22,194 nucleotides of DNA from CAYPIE01 sp964410665. GTDB taxonomy: Bacteria; Planctomycetota; Planctomycetia; Gemmatales; Gemmataceae. The notes under the pieces were generated by a model. That model made no database searches, was not told the DNA's origin, and saw only the letters and a list, made by a program, of their open reading frames with translations. Shown one piece after another: positions 6,491-15,156 of this stretch (its first letter is position 1; each line of letters starts with the position of its first letter). Position numbers and translations under genes: made by a program. The stretch is from contig CAYPIE010000094.1 in NCBI GenBank assembly GCA_964410665.1, positions 1 to 22,194 on the forward strand, given 5' to 3'.

Positions 6491-8179
6491 ATGCCTGCAA
6501 ACCTGTCGCGTCTGCCGATCTGTCTTCTTTGCGGAATTTGTTTGCATGCTAGCACCTGGGCGGAGCCACCCGACGATGCGGTGACCCGACAGCTGCGGGT
6601 GCAGAAGGCCATGGCCTCGGCCCGGGTGTTGTTGCAACAAAATGCCACCCAGGAAGCGGTCGCGGTCTTGGAGGCCGAGCTCGCCCAGCTCGATGGCAAT
6701 CGAGCTTATCTCGGACTCTTGCACGCTGCCTATACCGCCCATCTCAAGAACCTGACGATGGCTCGGGCGGCTTCTGAAGAAATCGACCAAATCCGCCGAC
6801 GACTGCAAACGATTGCGGCGCTTCACCCCTCCCCGACCGACCATCTGGACGGGAAGCCACCCCCACTTGCCCCAGCCCCCGCAACTCCCGGCTCACTGGC
6901 TTCGAACCAGGCGATCCCTGCGGCGTCGACTGCGACGGCGGCCACACCCCGTCCAGCCCCGCAAGCTCCCACAACTCCCGACGCTACTCCGACTCCTCCC
7001 GCGGCTTCCGCGGATAGCAGTGGCCCGCTTGCCACACCCACCGTCACGCCGTTGACGGGGCCGGAGGATCCCTTTCAACAGGTTCCGATGGATGAGTTGC
7101 CGGACGATTCTGGCACCGAGGGATCGGTGGCGCCCTGTGCTTGTGAACAAGCCCTACGGCTGTTTCAGCAACAGCGCTACGCCGAGGCGAGTTCACAGTT
7201 TGCCGAGGCAAAGCGACAGGGCAGCCTGACGGCCTATGCCGGCAATTGCTGGGCTTACTGTCGGTTGTATGGCTTGGTGGCCCAGTTGAACCAGCCACAC
7301 CCATCCGCGCAAACCTTGGCGGCTCTGGGGACGGAGCTAGCAGCGGCCCGGGCATTGATTCAGGATGCTCCGGAGATTGCCCAGTTTGCCGCCGAACTCG
7401 AGCGCGAACTGGGTCAGCGGAAAACCCCAGCCTCTCCGGTCCGGGCTCAGTCCGAAGACGGGGTTTGGCAGGTGATCCGCAGCGGCAACTTTCGCATTTA
7501 TCATCAGGGCCAACCCGCCCTAGCCCAGGAGGCCAGCCAGATCGCCGAATCGGCGCGGACCAAGTTGTTTACGGAGTGGGCGGGGCCTCCGGCGGGTGAA
7601 TGGCAACCGCCGTGTGATCTTTATTTGCATGGCAATGTGGCTAGCTTCACCGAGGCGACCAGCCAGTCGGCCCAGCTTCCGGCCCGGACGCAGATTCAGC
7701 AACAGGGCCCGCGCATTCTCCGTCGACGCATCGATCTTCGGCTGGATCAGCCTGACTGGACGACCACGACGTTGGTGCATGAGATTGCTCATCTGGTGCT
7801 GGCGGATCTGTTTGCCGACCTGAACAAGCCCTTGCCGCGCTGGGCCCAAGAAGCCATGGCGGTGCTGGCACTACCACCGACCCAAGTGGCACGATATCTA
7901 CGCAGTGTGGGTCGGGTGCGTGAGCAGGGGAAGTGGATTCCCTTGGACCAGCTCCTCAAACGCCCCGACTATCCTGCCGCCGAGGCGATCACTCCGTTTT
8001 ATGTCCAGAGCGTGTCGCTAGTGGACTTCTTGGTGCGTCTCAAAGGGGCCAAGACCTTCGCACTGTTTCTGCGCGAGACTCCCCGCTACGGTCTGGAACG
8101 GTCGATCCAACGTCAATACGGTTTTCGCAGCTTTGCCGAGTTAGAACAACGCTGGCTGCAGCATGCCCTCGGTGGTTGA
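6491..8179 (+). CDS. Exported HEXXH metallopeptidase (peptidase MA-like / DUF1570-like)
   Basis: A 562-residue protein. It has a signal peptide (MPANLSRLPICLLCGICLHASTWA, probable cut before EPP), then a helical TPR-like part (about 30-112), a Pro/Ala/Thr-rich low-complexity linker (about 113-200) and a second helical repeat region around 218-350. The C-terminal peptidase domain carries HEIAH (His430, Glu431, His434) and a downstream Glu454 in WAQEAMAVL, which fits a gluzincin zinc site. Such proteins are common in planctomycetes and are usually placed with peptidase MA-like or DUF1570 proteins; the substrate is unknown. Action in the periplasm or outside the cell is inferred from the signal peptide. 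I chose ATG 6491 because GGAAG lies 5 bases upstream and a clean signal peptide follows; an in-frame ATG at 6326 would bury that signal. Confidence 0.8.
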   Translation: MPANLSRLPICLLCGICLHASTWAEPPDDAVTRQLRVQKAMASARVLLQQNATQEAVAVLEAELAQLDGNRAYLGLLHAAYTAHLKNLTMARAASEEIDQIRRRLQTIAALHPSPTDHLDGKPPPLAPAPATPGSLASNQAIPAASTATAATPRPAPQAPTTPDATPTPPAASADSSGPLATPTVTPLTGPEDPFQQVPMDELPDDSGTEGSVAPCACEQALRLFQQQRYAEASSQFAEAKRQGSLTAYAGNCWAYCRLYGLVAQLNQPHPSAQTLAALGTELAAARALIQDAPEIAQFAAELERELGQRKTPASPVRAQSEDGVWQVIRSGNFRIYHQGQPALAQEASQIAESARTKLFTEWAGPPAGEWQPPCDLYLHGNVASFTEATSQSAQLPARTQIQQQGPRILRRRIDLRLDQPDWTTTTLVHEIAHLVLADLFADLNKPLPRWAQEAMAVLALPPTQVARYLRSVGRVREQGKWIPLDQLLKRPDYPAAEAITPFYVQSVSLVDFLVRLKGAKTFALFLRETPRYGLERSIQRQYGFRSFAELEQRWLQHALGG

Positions 8180-8293
8180 CCCATCGGGTCCAGCCGCTAC
8201 AACGACTAGCACACGCCTAAGACTCCCAAGGAATCGCACCCCTGAATAAGACCCCGGGTCAATGCCCGGCTGTGGCCGAAAGAGAGCGTTGTT

Positions 8294-9727
8294 GTGTCCA
8301 TGACGACCCCAACTCCTGCCGCGGATGGTCCGATGCCGCGGCTGACCGTGACGCAATGGTTGATTGTGATCATCGCGTCGATCGGCTTCTGCTTCGACAT
8401 CTATGAAATCCTGATGCTGCCGCTGATCCTCAAGGACATCACCATCGACCTGGCCGGCATCCGCCCGGGGACGCCAGAGTTCGGCTACTGGGTCCGCTGG
8501 ATGATCCTGTTGCCGGGGATCCTGGGCGGGGTGTTCGGGCTGATTGGGGGGAACCTGACCGACCGGTTCGGCCGCCGGCGGATGCTGGTGTTTAGCATCC
8601 TCTTGTACGCGTTCGCCTCGTTCGCCACGGGCTTCGCCACCTCGCTGGTCATGGTCCTGGTGCTCCGCTGCCTGGCCTTCATCGGCATCTGTTTAGAGTT
8701 CGTCGCGGCGATCTCCTGGCTGTCCGAGCTGTTTCCGCACCCGCGCCAGCGGGAGATGGTGCTCGGCTGGACCCAGGCGTTCAGCTCGCTGGGCGGGCTG
8801 CTGGCCGCGATCGTCTACGGGCTGTGCGTGCAGTACCAGGCGTCCTTGCCATCGATCGCGATACCGGGCTTCCTCGAAGGGATCCTCGGGAGCATTGAAG
8901 GGGAGTCGCAGAACAAGGTGTGGCGCTACGCGCTGATGTCCGGACTGATCCCGGCGTTCCCGTTGATCGTGATCCGCCCGTTCCTGCCGGAGTCGCCGGC
9001 TTGGCACCGCAAGAAGGAAGCGGGGCAGCTGCAGCGGCCCAGCTACGGCGAACTCTTCCGGCCTGAGTATCGCCGCACTACCGTCGTCGCGACCGTGATG
9101 ATGGCTTGCTGCTACGGGGCGGCGTTCGGGGCAATTCAGCAAATGCCGCAGATCGTCAAGGGGGTGCCCGAGGTGAAGGCGGCCGTCGCCGAGGTCGAGG
9201 CGCCGCCGGCCAAGGGGGCTCTGGAGGGCGAGTACCGGGCGGCGCTGGGCAAGACCCAGGAGATCGGCGGTCTGACCGGGCGGATCTTGCTGGCCATCCT
9301 GGCCGTGGTGATCGTCAACCGCCGCTGGCTGGTGCGGACTTTCTTGCTGCCGGGCTTGCTCCTCATGCCGGTGGTGTTCGGCCTGGTGGCCCTGAACAAC
9401 CTGACGCTGTTCTACATCGGCCTGTTCCTCGCCGGACTGGTCACGGTGGCCCAGTTCAGCTTCTGGGGCAATTACCTGCCGCGGGTCTACCCGGTCCGGC
9501 TGCGCGGCACCGGCTCGGGGTTTGCGGCCAACGTCGGCGGGCGGATCTTCGGGACCGCGTTCTATGCCTTGACGGCCACCGTGGCCGGGCTCGGCTTCTG
9601 GGGCGACGTTGCGTCGCCGACCCGCTTCGCTTACACCGCCGCCGCGGTAGGCTTCTTTGTCTTCGTTTTGGCCACCATCCTGTCGTTCTTCCTGCCCGAC
9701 CCACGTTCGGAAGAGGAACTCAGCTGA
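8294..9727 (+). CDS. Major facilitator superfamily transporter
   Basis: A 477-residue integral membrane protein with about 12 hydrophobic segments. The first (about 22-46) contains Asp35 and Glu38, an acidic pair like that of proton-coupled members. The loop between helices 2 and 3 has the MFS signature GGNLTDRFGRRRML, and SELFPHPRQRE follows helix 4. A charged insert rich in Ala, Glu and Val (VPEVKAAVAEVEAPPAKG) lies in the second half. The substrate cannot be read from the sequence; a metabolite:H+ symporter is the most general guess. GTG 8294 (behind AAGAGAG) or ATG 8300 may be the start. The codons are more G/C-ending than in adjacent genes. The last 8 bases overlap the end of the convergent fadB-type gene. 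Confidence 0.88.
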   Translation: MSMTTPTPAADGPMPRLTVTQWLIVIIASIGFCFDIYEILMLPLILKDITIDLAGIRPGTPEFGYWVRWMILLPGILGGVFGLIGGNLTDRFGRRRMLVFSILLYAFASFATGFATSLVMVLVLRCLAFIGICLEFVAAISWLSELFPHPRQREMVLGWTQAFSSLGGLLAAIVYGLCVQYQASLPSIAIPGFLEGILGSIEGESQNKVWRYALMSGLIPAFPLIVIRPFLPESPAWHRKKEAGQLQRPSYGELFRPEYRRTTVVATVMMACCYGAAFGAIQQMPQIVKGVPEVKAAVAEVEAPPAKGALEGEYRAALGKTQEIGGLTGRILLAILAVVIVNRRWLVRTFLLPGLLLMPVVFGLVALNNLTLFYIGLFLAGLVTVAQFSFWGNYLPRVYPVRLRGTGSGFAANVGGRIFGTAFYALTATVAGLGFWGDVASPTRFAYTAAAVGFFVFVLATILSFFLPDPRSEEELS

Positions 9728-11816
9728 TCACCCCGGCGAGCGGGGCCGGGTCAAAGCGGGGCCCCAGGTTCTGGTAACGCCCGAGCCGTTGGCGGAGTGC
9801 TTCGGGTCCCTGGTCGCGACCCCAGGCAAGGATGCCGCCACGAAAGGCGGGGAAGCCCGTACCGAGGATGAGCCCCATGTCCACGTCGGCGGGCTGTCGG
9901 ACAATGCCCTCGTGGACAATGCGGCAGGCCTCGGTGAGCATCGGCAGAAACAACCGATCGGTCACTTCCTCAGCGTCAAAGCGGCGGACTTGGTGTAATT
10001 TGCGGCGTTCGGCCAGCACCTGGGTATTCCCCTCATCCACGGGATAGATACCCGCCTGCGACTTCTGACCGAGCTGGCCCGAAGCAACCAAGCCATCGAT
10101 CAAGCGGGCTGGGCTCATCCGCTCAGGGTAGGCCGCACGGAGCACTTCCAATGCGGCAAGGCAGATGTCCAGGCCGATCACATCGCAGAGCTGCAGTGGC
10201 CCCATGGGCATGCCGAAGCGGACGGCCTGCTCATCGACCGCTGCCACCTCAGCCCCCTGTTCGGCCAGCCAGCAGGCCTCATCCAGGTACATAAACAGAA
10301 TCCGGTTGACCAGGAAGCCGGGGCCATCCCGCAGCACAATCGGCAGCTTGCCCAGCTGTTTGGCCAGGGCCACCAGGCTCACGACGGTCGCATCCTTGGT
10401 TTTTGCCCCGCGGATCACTTCCACCAGGGGCATTCGCTCGACCGGATTGTAAAAGTGAAAACCGGCAAACTGAGCGGGTTGTTGAACTTGTTCGGCCAGT
10501 TGACTAATCGAGAGCGTTGAGGTGTTACTTGCCACGATGGCGCGCGGAGGCAGCTGGCTGTGCAGCCTTGCCAACACCGCTTGTTTGACGTGGAGGTTCT
10601 CGGTAACCGCCTCGATCACCAGGTCGACCTGGCCGAGGTGGATTTCCTCGAGGCTGGTCGTCGGCTGCAGCTGAGCAAGGGCCTGAGCGTGCTGCTCGGC
10701 GGTGAGCTTGCCCCGGCGGACTTGCTTGTCGAGGGTCTCGCCGACGCGCTGTGATAGGGGTTTGATTGCCTCCACTCGAGGATCGAACACGGTCACGCTT
10801 ATCCCCTGTGCGAGCAAGGCCGTCGCGATGCCCGTGCCCATCAGCCCCGCGCCGAGAATCAAGACCGAACGGACCTTGCTCGGCGCGGGGGGGGGAACCA
10901 GGTCGACCCCGGAATCTTTTTGCAGGCGTTGCCGCTGGAAAAAGTTGCCTACCAGGTGCCGTGCTTGCGGCGTGGCGGCCAGGTCGAGAAAGGCTTGCTG
11001 TTCGACGGCCAAGGCGGCTGCCAGCGGGAGCCGAGCCCCTTGTTCGATCACTTCCAGCAGGCGCACCAGAGCAGGCTGGTGCTGCGGGGTCGTATCGCTC
11101 CACGGAGCGCGCTGCTGAGCCAGTTGCTGGGTGAGCTCAGCATCTTCGATGACGAGGGGGACTTGCTTGGTGGACCTGATGGCTTGCCAGGTGTCGATCT
11201 GGGTAGGATTGCGCAGCTGCTCAAGCCCGTGGGCAAACAGGTCCTGGCTGGGCACGACGCCGGCTACCAAACCAACGGCCTCGGCTTGGCCAGGCTTGAG
11301 ACTTTGGCCGCTGATCAACATGGGCAATGCGGCTGCCAACCCAATGCGTCGGGGCAAGCGCTGGGTCCCGCCCCAGCCGGGAATGAGCCCGAGTTTGAGT
11401 TCTGGCAGGCCGAGCTCACAACGCGGATGGGTCCCGGCCAGCACGGCATCACAGGCGAGCGCTACCTCCAGTCCACCGCCCAGGCAGACACCATCCACCA
11501 GAGCCAGGGTGACCATGGGCAGCGCTTCCAGTTGACCAAGCACGCGATGGCCCTGTTCAATCAGACGGCGGACCTGGTTGGGATCCTGCTGCATCCCTTG
11601 ATAAAGCGTGTGCAAATCGGCCCCAGCGATAAACATCCCTGGTTTGCCACTTTGAACAATCAGAGAATTTACATTCTTTTCAGTCTGCAGAGATTGGAAG
11701 GCTTCACCGAGTTCCGTCCACAGGGCCGCACTGAGGACATTGGCGCGACTTTGCTCCTGGTCAAGTGTCAAGATGGCGATGGCATCGAGAAATTCCAAAC
11801 GGACCGATTCGGCCAT
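9720..11816 (-). CDS. Enoyl-CoA hydratase / 3-hydroxyacyl-CoA dehydrogenase (FadB/FadJ type)
   Basis: A 698-residue bifunctional beta-oxidation enzyme. The N-terminal crotonase domain (about 1-190) has the oxyanion-hole segment FIAGADL and both catalytic acids, Glu117 (GGGLEVAL) and Glu139 (LGLPELK). The NAD-binding domain follows, with GAGLMG (322-327), and the dehydrogenase residues are all present: Ser433, His454 (GFHFYNP), Glu466 and Asn504 (PGFLVNR). The spacing equals that of E. coli FadB (Ser430, His451, Glu463, Asn501). Two C-terminal helical domains complete the alpha-subunit. It hydrates enoyl-CoA and oxidises 3-hydroxyacyl-CoA in the cytosol. No thiolase partner gene lies in the window. 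ATG 11816 has GGGAGA 7 bases upstream. FadB and FadJ cannot be told apart here, so no symbol is given. Confidence 0.95.
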   Translation of the reverse strand: MAESVRLEFLDAIAILTLDQEQSRANVLSAALWTELGEAFQSLQTEKNVNSLIVQSGKPGMFIAGADLHTLYQGMQQDPNQVRRLIEQGHRVLGQLEALPMVTLALVDGVCLGGGLEVALACDAVLAGTHPRCELGLPELKLGLIPGWGGTQRLPRRIGLAAALPMLISGQSLKPGQAEAVGLVAGVVPSQDLFAHGLEQLRNPTQIDTWQAIRSTKQVPLVIEDAELTQQLAQQRAPWSDTTPQHQPALVRLLEVIEQGARLPLAAALAVEQQAFLDLAATPQARHLVGNFFQRQRLQKDSGVDLVPPPAPSKVRSVLILGAGLMGTGIATALLAQGISVTVFDPRVEAIKPLSQRVGETLDKQVRRGKLTAEQHAQALAQLQPTTSLEEIHLGQVDLVIEAVTENLHVKQAVLARLHSQLPPRAIVASNTSTLSISQLAEQVQQPAQFAGFHFYNPVERMPLVEVIRGAKTKDATVVSLVALAKQLGKLPIVLRDGPGFLVNRILFMYLDEACWLAEQGAEVAAVDEQAVRFGMPMGPLQLCDVIGLDICLAALEVLRAAYPERMSPARLIDGLVASGQLGQKSQAGIYPVDEGNTQVLAERRKLHQVRRFDAEEVTDRLFLPMLTEACRIVHEGIVRQPADVDMGLILGTGFPAFRGGILAWGRDQGPEALRQRLGRYQNLGPRFDPAPLAGVIS

Positions 11817-11914
11817 AGTATTGTCTCCCAGGGCAGAGGGCTTGGTGAGTTATACCAGAAGCGTACGGGTCAGCGGGGTGTCGAGTCCGTGAGATCAATA
11901 AATCAATCATTTTG

Positions 11915-11923
11915 TGATAGAAT
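11915..11923 (+). promoter_or_regulatory. Extended -10 element just before the rsmF-like gene
   Basis: TGATAGAAT matches the extended -10 pattern TGn followed by TAGAAT (5 of 6 to TATAAT). The -35 region at 17 bases (TCAATA) is weak, as is common with extended -10 promoters. The last base is only 3 bases before the ATG at 11927, so a transcript from here would begin at or just inside the start codon. Confidence 0.4.
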
Positions 11924-11926
11924 CGT

Positions 11927-13303
11927 ATGAGTGTACTGCCCCTGGCCTTTGTACAACGCATGCAAGCTCTGCTTGGGGAGGAGACGGAGGCCTTTTTGGC
12001 CTGTTTCCAGACACCCGCCTTCCGAGGCTTGCGAAGTAATCCCTTGAAGGTATCTGCGCAAGCTTTGGCGCATCAGGTGCCTTGGCAGCTAACACCGGTA
12101 CCCTGGTGTACGACCGGATGTTGCCTGCCTGAGGGAGTGGCTGCGGGCAAGTATCCCTTTCATGCCGCGGGGCTTTACTACCTGCAAGAACCTTCGGCCA
12201 TGGCCGTCGCGGAACTGGTGGCGCCTGAACCCGGCGAACTGGTGCTCGATCTGGCGGCAGCGCCGGGTGGCAAGTCGACCCACCTGGCGGCGTTGGCCTC
12301 GGATCAGGCCATGCTGGTGGCGAACGAGATCGAGGCCAAACGGGTTGCAGCGCTGGCGAGCAATCTCGAACGCTGGGGAGCGCATCGGGTGGCCATCACC
12401 CGTGACAAGCCCACCCACTTGGTCGCTCACTGGGGAGCGATCTTTGATCGGGTGCTGGTCGATGCCCCCTGTTCCGGCGAGGGCATGTTTCGCAAAAATC
12501 CTAGTAGCATGGACCAGTGGAGCGTGCAGGGGATCCAAGGGTGTGCGCAACGTCAACAGCGGCTACTCGCCGATGCCGCGGAGCTCGTCCGCCCGGGTGG
12601 ACGGCTGGTGTACAGCACGTGTACGTTTGCACCCGAGGAAAACGAGGGAGTGATTGCGAACTTTTTGCGTGAGCGGCCGGATTTTCAGCTGGCGCCACTT
12701 GCGTTGCCGGGGAGCGCGCCGGGTCGACCGGACTGGGTTGCGGCAGCGAGGCGTATTCCCGAGCTCACCCGCACCATTCGACTGTGGCCCCATCGGGTGG
12801 CGGGCGAGGGGCATTTTGTTGCGGTGTTGATACGGGAGTCGGGCGAGGCCTCTCCGCGGCCCTTTGGGGCTTATCCCCGAGTACCGCGGCGGATCCGTGA
12901 ACGTTGGGCCGAGTTTGTCCACGCCCATTTGCAACGCGACCCGGCCGCGGGTTTGGAGCTGGCGGTGTTCGGCAAGCAAGTGTACGCCATCCCCGCGGAG
13001 ATTCCGCCCTTGGAGGGACTGTCGTGCCAGCGGGTTGGCTTATGGCTCGGGACGCTGCATCAGGACCGCTTGGAACCGTCGCATGCGCTGGCTCTGAGCT
13101 TGTGTCTGACGGATGCCGGTCAATTCCTGGATTTATCGGTCGAGGACCCACGCTGCCTTGCCTACCTTCAAGGACAGACTCTGCGTGAGCCTGGAGAGGA
13201 TGGTTGGCTGCTGATCGGGGTGGCAGGACATCCCTTGGCTTGGGGGAGGCGGGCCAAGGGGATCATCAAAAATGCGCTACCGAAGGGTTTGCGCTGGCGT
13301 TAG
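11927..13303 (+). CDS. rsmF: RsmF-type RNA (cytosine-5) methyltransferase, NOL1/NOP2/sun family
   Basis: A 458-residue S-adenosylmethionine-dependent RNA m5C methyltransferase. An N-terminal RNA-binding part with FRGLRSNPLKV and LQEPSAM leads into the Rossmann domain. SAM binding is seen at DLAAAPGGKSTHLA (108-121). The two family cysteines are Cys182 in DAPCSGEGMFRK and Cys232 in YSTCTFAPEENE: the second attacks cytosine and the first releases the product. The region after about residue 290 matches the extra C-terminal RNA-binding module of RsmF-type proteins, which methylate 16S rRNA; the exact target base is inferred from family. No Shine-Dalgarno sequence precedes ATG 11927, though the sequence from there fits the family start. 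Transcription ends at a hairpin overlapping the stop codon. Confidence 0.88.
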   Translation: MSVLPLAFVQRMQALLGEETEAFLACFQTPAFRGLRSNPLKVSAQALAHQVPWQLTPVPWCTTGCCLPEGVAAGKYPFHAAGLYYLQEPSAMAVAELVAPEPGELVLDLAAAPGGKSTHLAALASDQAMLVANEIEAKRVAALASNLERWGAHRVAITRDKPTHLVAHWGAIFDRVLVDAPCSGEGMFRKNPSSMDQWSVQGIQGCAQRQQRLLADAAELVRPGGRLVYSTCTFAPEENEGVIANFLRERPDFQLAPLALPGSAPGRPDWVAAARRIPELTRTIRLWPHRVAGEGHFVAVLIRESGEASPRPFGAYPRVPRRIRERWAEFVHAHLQRDPAAGLELAVFGKQVYAIPAEIPPLEGLSCQRVGLWLGTLHQDRLEPSHALALSLCLTDAGQFLDLSVEDPRCLAYLQGQTLREPGEDGWLLIGVAGHPLAWGRRAKGIIKNALPKGLRWR

Positions 13304-13332
13304 GCGGGCCGACTCGAAACGAGGGCCCGCCT
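13302..13332. terminator. Bidirectional hairpin terminator between convergent genes
   Basis: AGGCGGGCC (13302-13310) pairs perfectly with GGCCCGCCT (13324-13332). Inside the loop, CTCG and CGAG form a second 4-bp stem closed by AAA. The hairpin starts within the stop codon of the rsmF-like gene and lies 12 bases from the end of the convergent M20 peptidase gene, so it can serve both. Neither side has a clear T-run. Confidence 0.7.
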
Positions 13333-13344
13333 GGTTCAGGTGGA

Positions 13345-14742
13345 CTACTTGACGCGATCCGGAGTGAGCTTGCCCAAGGCCTCAAATAGATAAACCAGCG
13401 AGGTCATCAGTTTGCGGAAGTCCTCTTCGTAGAGGCTTTCGTTGGGGGCGTGGGCGTTGCTCAGCGGGTCTTCGATGCCGAACAGCAGGGCAGGGGCGCC
13501 GCCAAACAGCTCGGCCAGTGGGCCGACAAAGCCAATCGTACCACCGCAGCCGATGGCCACGGGGTCTCGGTCAAAGCCTTGGCGGAGGGCCCCCATGGCA
13601 GCCTCAAAGGCCGGCCCGTTGGGGTCGGTGATCCACCAGTCGACCGAAGTGCTGGCAGGTTCGACGCTGACCTTGGCGTTCCATGGTGGATCCTGGGTGA
13701 GGTAAGCCCGAATCTGCTCGATCACCTGTTCGGGCTGCTGGTCGGGCACGATCCGGCAACTGACCAGGGCCCGGGCCACGGGCAGCACCTGGTTGGAGGC
13801 GCCGCGGAAGGAGCTGGCCTCCTGGGCAATCACGGTGACCGAGGGGCGGCGCCAGGCCTGTGCGTAGGGATGGTAGCCGTCCTCCACGGCCAGGCGGATG
13901 TCGGGGTTCAGCTTCAGCCCCTGTTTCCAGCCCTCATCGCTGCCGGGTAGGCGGTGGAAGGCTTGCCGCTCCTTGTCATTGAGCGGGCGGACGGCGTCGT
14001 AAAAACCGGGGATTGGTAGCGGGCCGTTGTTCCAGCACAGCCGGGCCAGGATGGCGTTGAGGGCTAAGGCTGCGTCGGGGATCACACCGCCGGCCATGCC
14101 GCTATGGACGGGGATCTCGCCCGTGCGGACCTCGATCGCCAGCGTGACCACGCCGCGAAGTGAGTAGGTCAAGCTGGGCAGACCGACCTCGATGTTCTCG
14201 GTGTCACACACGGCAATGACATCGGACTGTAGGCGAGGGCGATATTCGTCGAAGAAGCGCTGCAGATGCTTTGAGCCGATCTCTTCCTCACCCTCGACCA
14301 CCATCTTGACGTTGACAGGCAGACTGCCCTCGGTCCGCATGTAGGCAGCGATGGCAGCCAGCTGAGCGGCAATCGCCCCCTTGTCATCGGCAGCGCCGCG
14401 GCCGTAGAGTCGGCCGTCCTTGCGGGTCAATTTCCACGGGTCGGACTGCCATTGGTCGGGGAAGTTGACCGGCTGCACGTCGTGGTGGGCGTAGAGAAAG
14501 ACCGTGGGCTTGTCGGGGGCATCGGTCCACTCCCCATAAGCATACGGCAAGGAGTTGCCGACACGGATGATCTGCACATCTTGTAAGCCCGCCTCACGCA
14601 TTTGATCACAGGTGAGTTGAGCGGTGCGTTCAATTTCACGCTGATGCTCGCCGTCGGTGGAAATGCTCGAGATTGCCACCAGGTCGGCGAGATTGCGCAC
14701 GATCGTCTCGTGGTTTTTGTCCAACCAATCCCGGGGATGCAT
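13345..14742 (-). CDS. M20 family dipeptidase
   Basis: A 465-residue zinc aminoacyl-peptidase of the M20 (carnosinase-like) group. The metal site residues are visible: His86 and Asp88 in AHHDVQP, Asp119 in GRGAADDKG, the Glu pair 153/154 in EGEEEIGS, Asp180 in CDTEN and a late His in NAHAPNES. The lid/dimerisation domain sits in the middle (around 190-350). Members cleave dipeptides or N-acyl amino acids in the cytosol; the substrate is not evident. I chose ATG 14742 because AAGAGG lies 6 bases upstream and MHPRDWLDKNHETIVRNLADLVAI is a normal family start; an in-frame ATG at 14886 would add 48 unrelated residues. The gene ends at the shared hairpin terminator. Confidence 0.9.
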   Translation of the reverse strand: MHPRDWLDKNHETIVRNLADLVAISSISTDGEHQREIERTAQLTCDQMREAGLQDVQIIRVGNSLPYAYGEWTDAPDKPTVFLYAHHDVQPVNFPDQWQSDPWKLTRKDGRLYGRGAADDKGAIAAQLAAIAAYMRTEGSLPVNVKMVVEGEEEIGSKHLQRFFDEYRPRLQSDVIAVCDTENIEVGLPSLTYSLRGVVTLAIEVRTGEIPVHSGMAGGVIPDAALALNAILARLCWNNGPLPIPGFYDAVRPLNDKERQAFHRLPGSDEGWKQGLKLNPDIRLAVEDGYHPYAQAWRRPSVTVIAQEASSFRGASNQVLPVARALVSCRIVPDQQPEQVIEQIRAYLTQDPPWNAKVSVEPASTSVDWWITDPNGPAFEAAMGALRQGFDRDPVAIGCGGTIGFVGPLAELFGGAPALLFGIEDPLSNAHAPNESLYEEDFRKLMTSLVYLFEALGKLTPDRVK

Positions 14743-15156
14743 GCCAAACCTCTTCTTGCTCCATTCCAGCGGACGAACCACTCCACCACGCCGTTCCCAG
14801 AGCATGGAATTCCAGCTCGTCGCGCCATGTTCCGTTGGCATCATGGTAGCACAGGCGGACCGGGGCTGGCGACGACAAGTTGGCAAACTGCCTAAATAAT
14901 TCTACAAATATTTGAGTATTAGTCTTGTCGTACCTGGTCCCTGCTTCGACACCGCGTCGGAGCTTGGTGTTGCTTGGGGCGGCATCTGGCAGACGCCACG
15001 GCACGATCTTCGCATTTGCACACTTCTTTGGCAACCTATTTTTCCGCTTTCAGAGAACTTTTTCTAGTTTTGTTGACACTATCTATACAGGACCTAAAGT
15101 TGCTGTACCTGCCGTGCTTTCCCTGTCTTGTCCATTTCTCCAAGGATCCTGCGATC
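14743..15156. other. Divergent intergenic region between the peptidase and kinase-like genes
   Basis: No gene is supported. An AT-rich segment at about 14890-14925 contains the perfect palindrome CAAATATTTG (14905-14914) and probably holds the promoter of the minus-strand peptidase gene, although I see no convincing -35 element for it. The plus-strand promoter is listed separately. Confidence 0.4.
15073..15100 (+). promoter_or_regulatory. Promoter of the kinase-like gene
   Basis: A perfect -35 TTGACA (15073-15078) is followed after 16 bases by TAAAGT (15095-15100; 4 of 6 to TATAAT). A start near 15107 would give a leader of about 50 bases that includes the AAGGA ribosome site at 15142-15146. 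Confidence 0.45.

Noticed and set aside
10920..11930. Long plus-strand open frame (336 codons) opposite the fadB-type gene
   Set aside because: It lies antisense to a gene with all catalytic motifs; its translation has no recognisable domain, and the frame stays open because of G/C-ending codons on the other strand.
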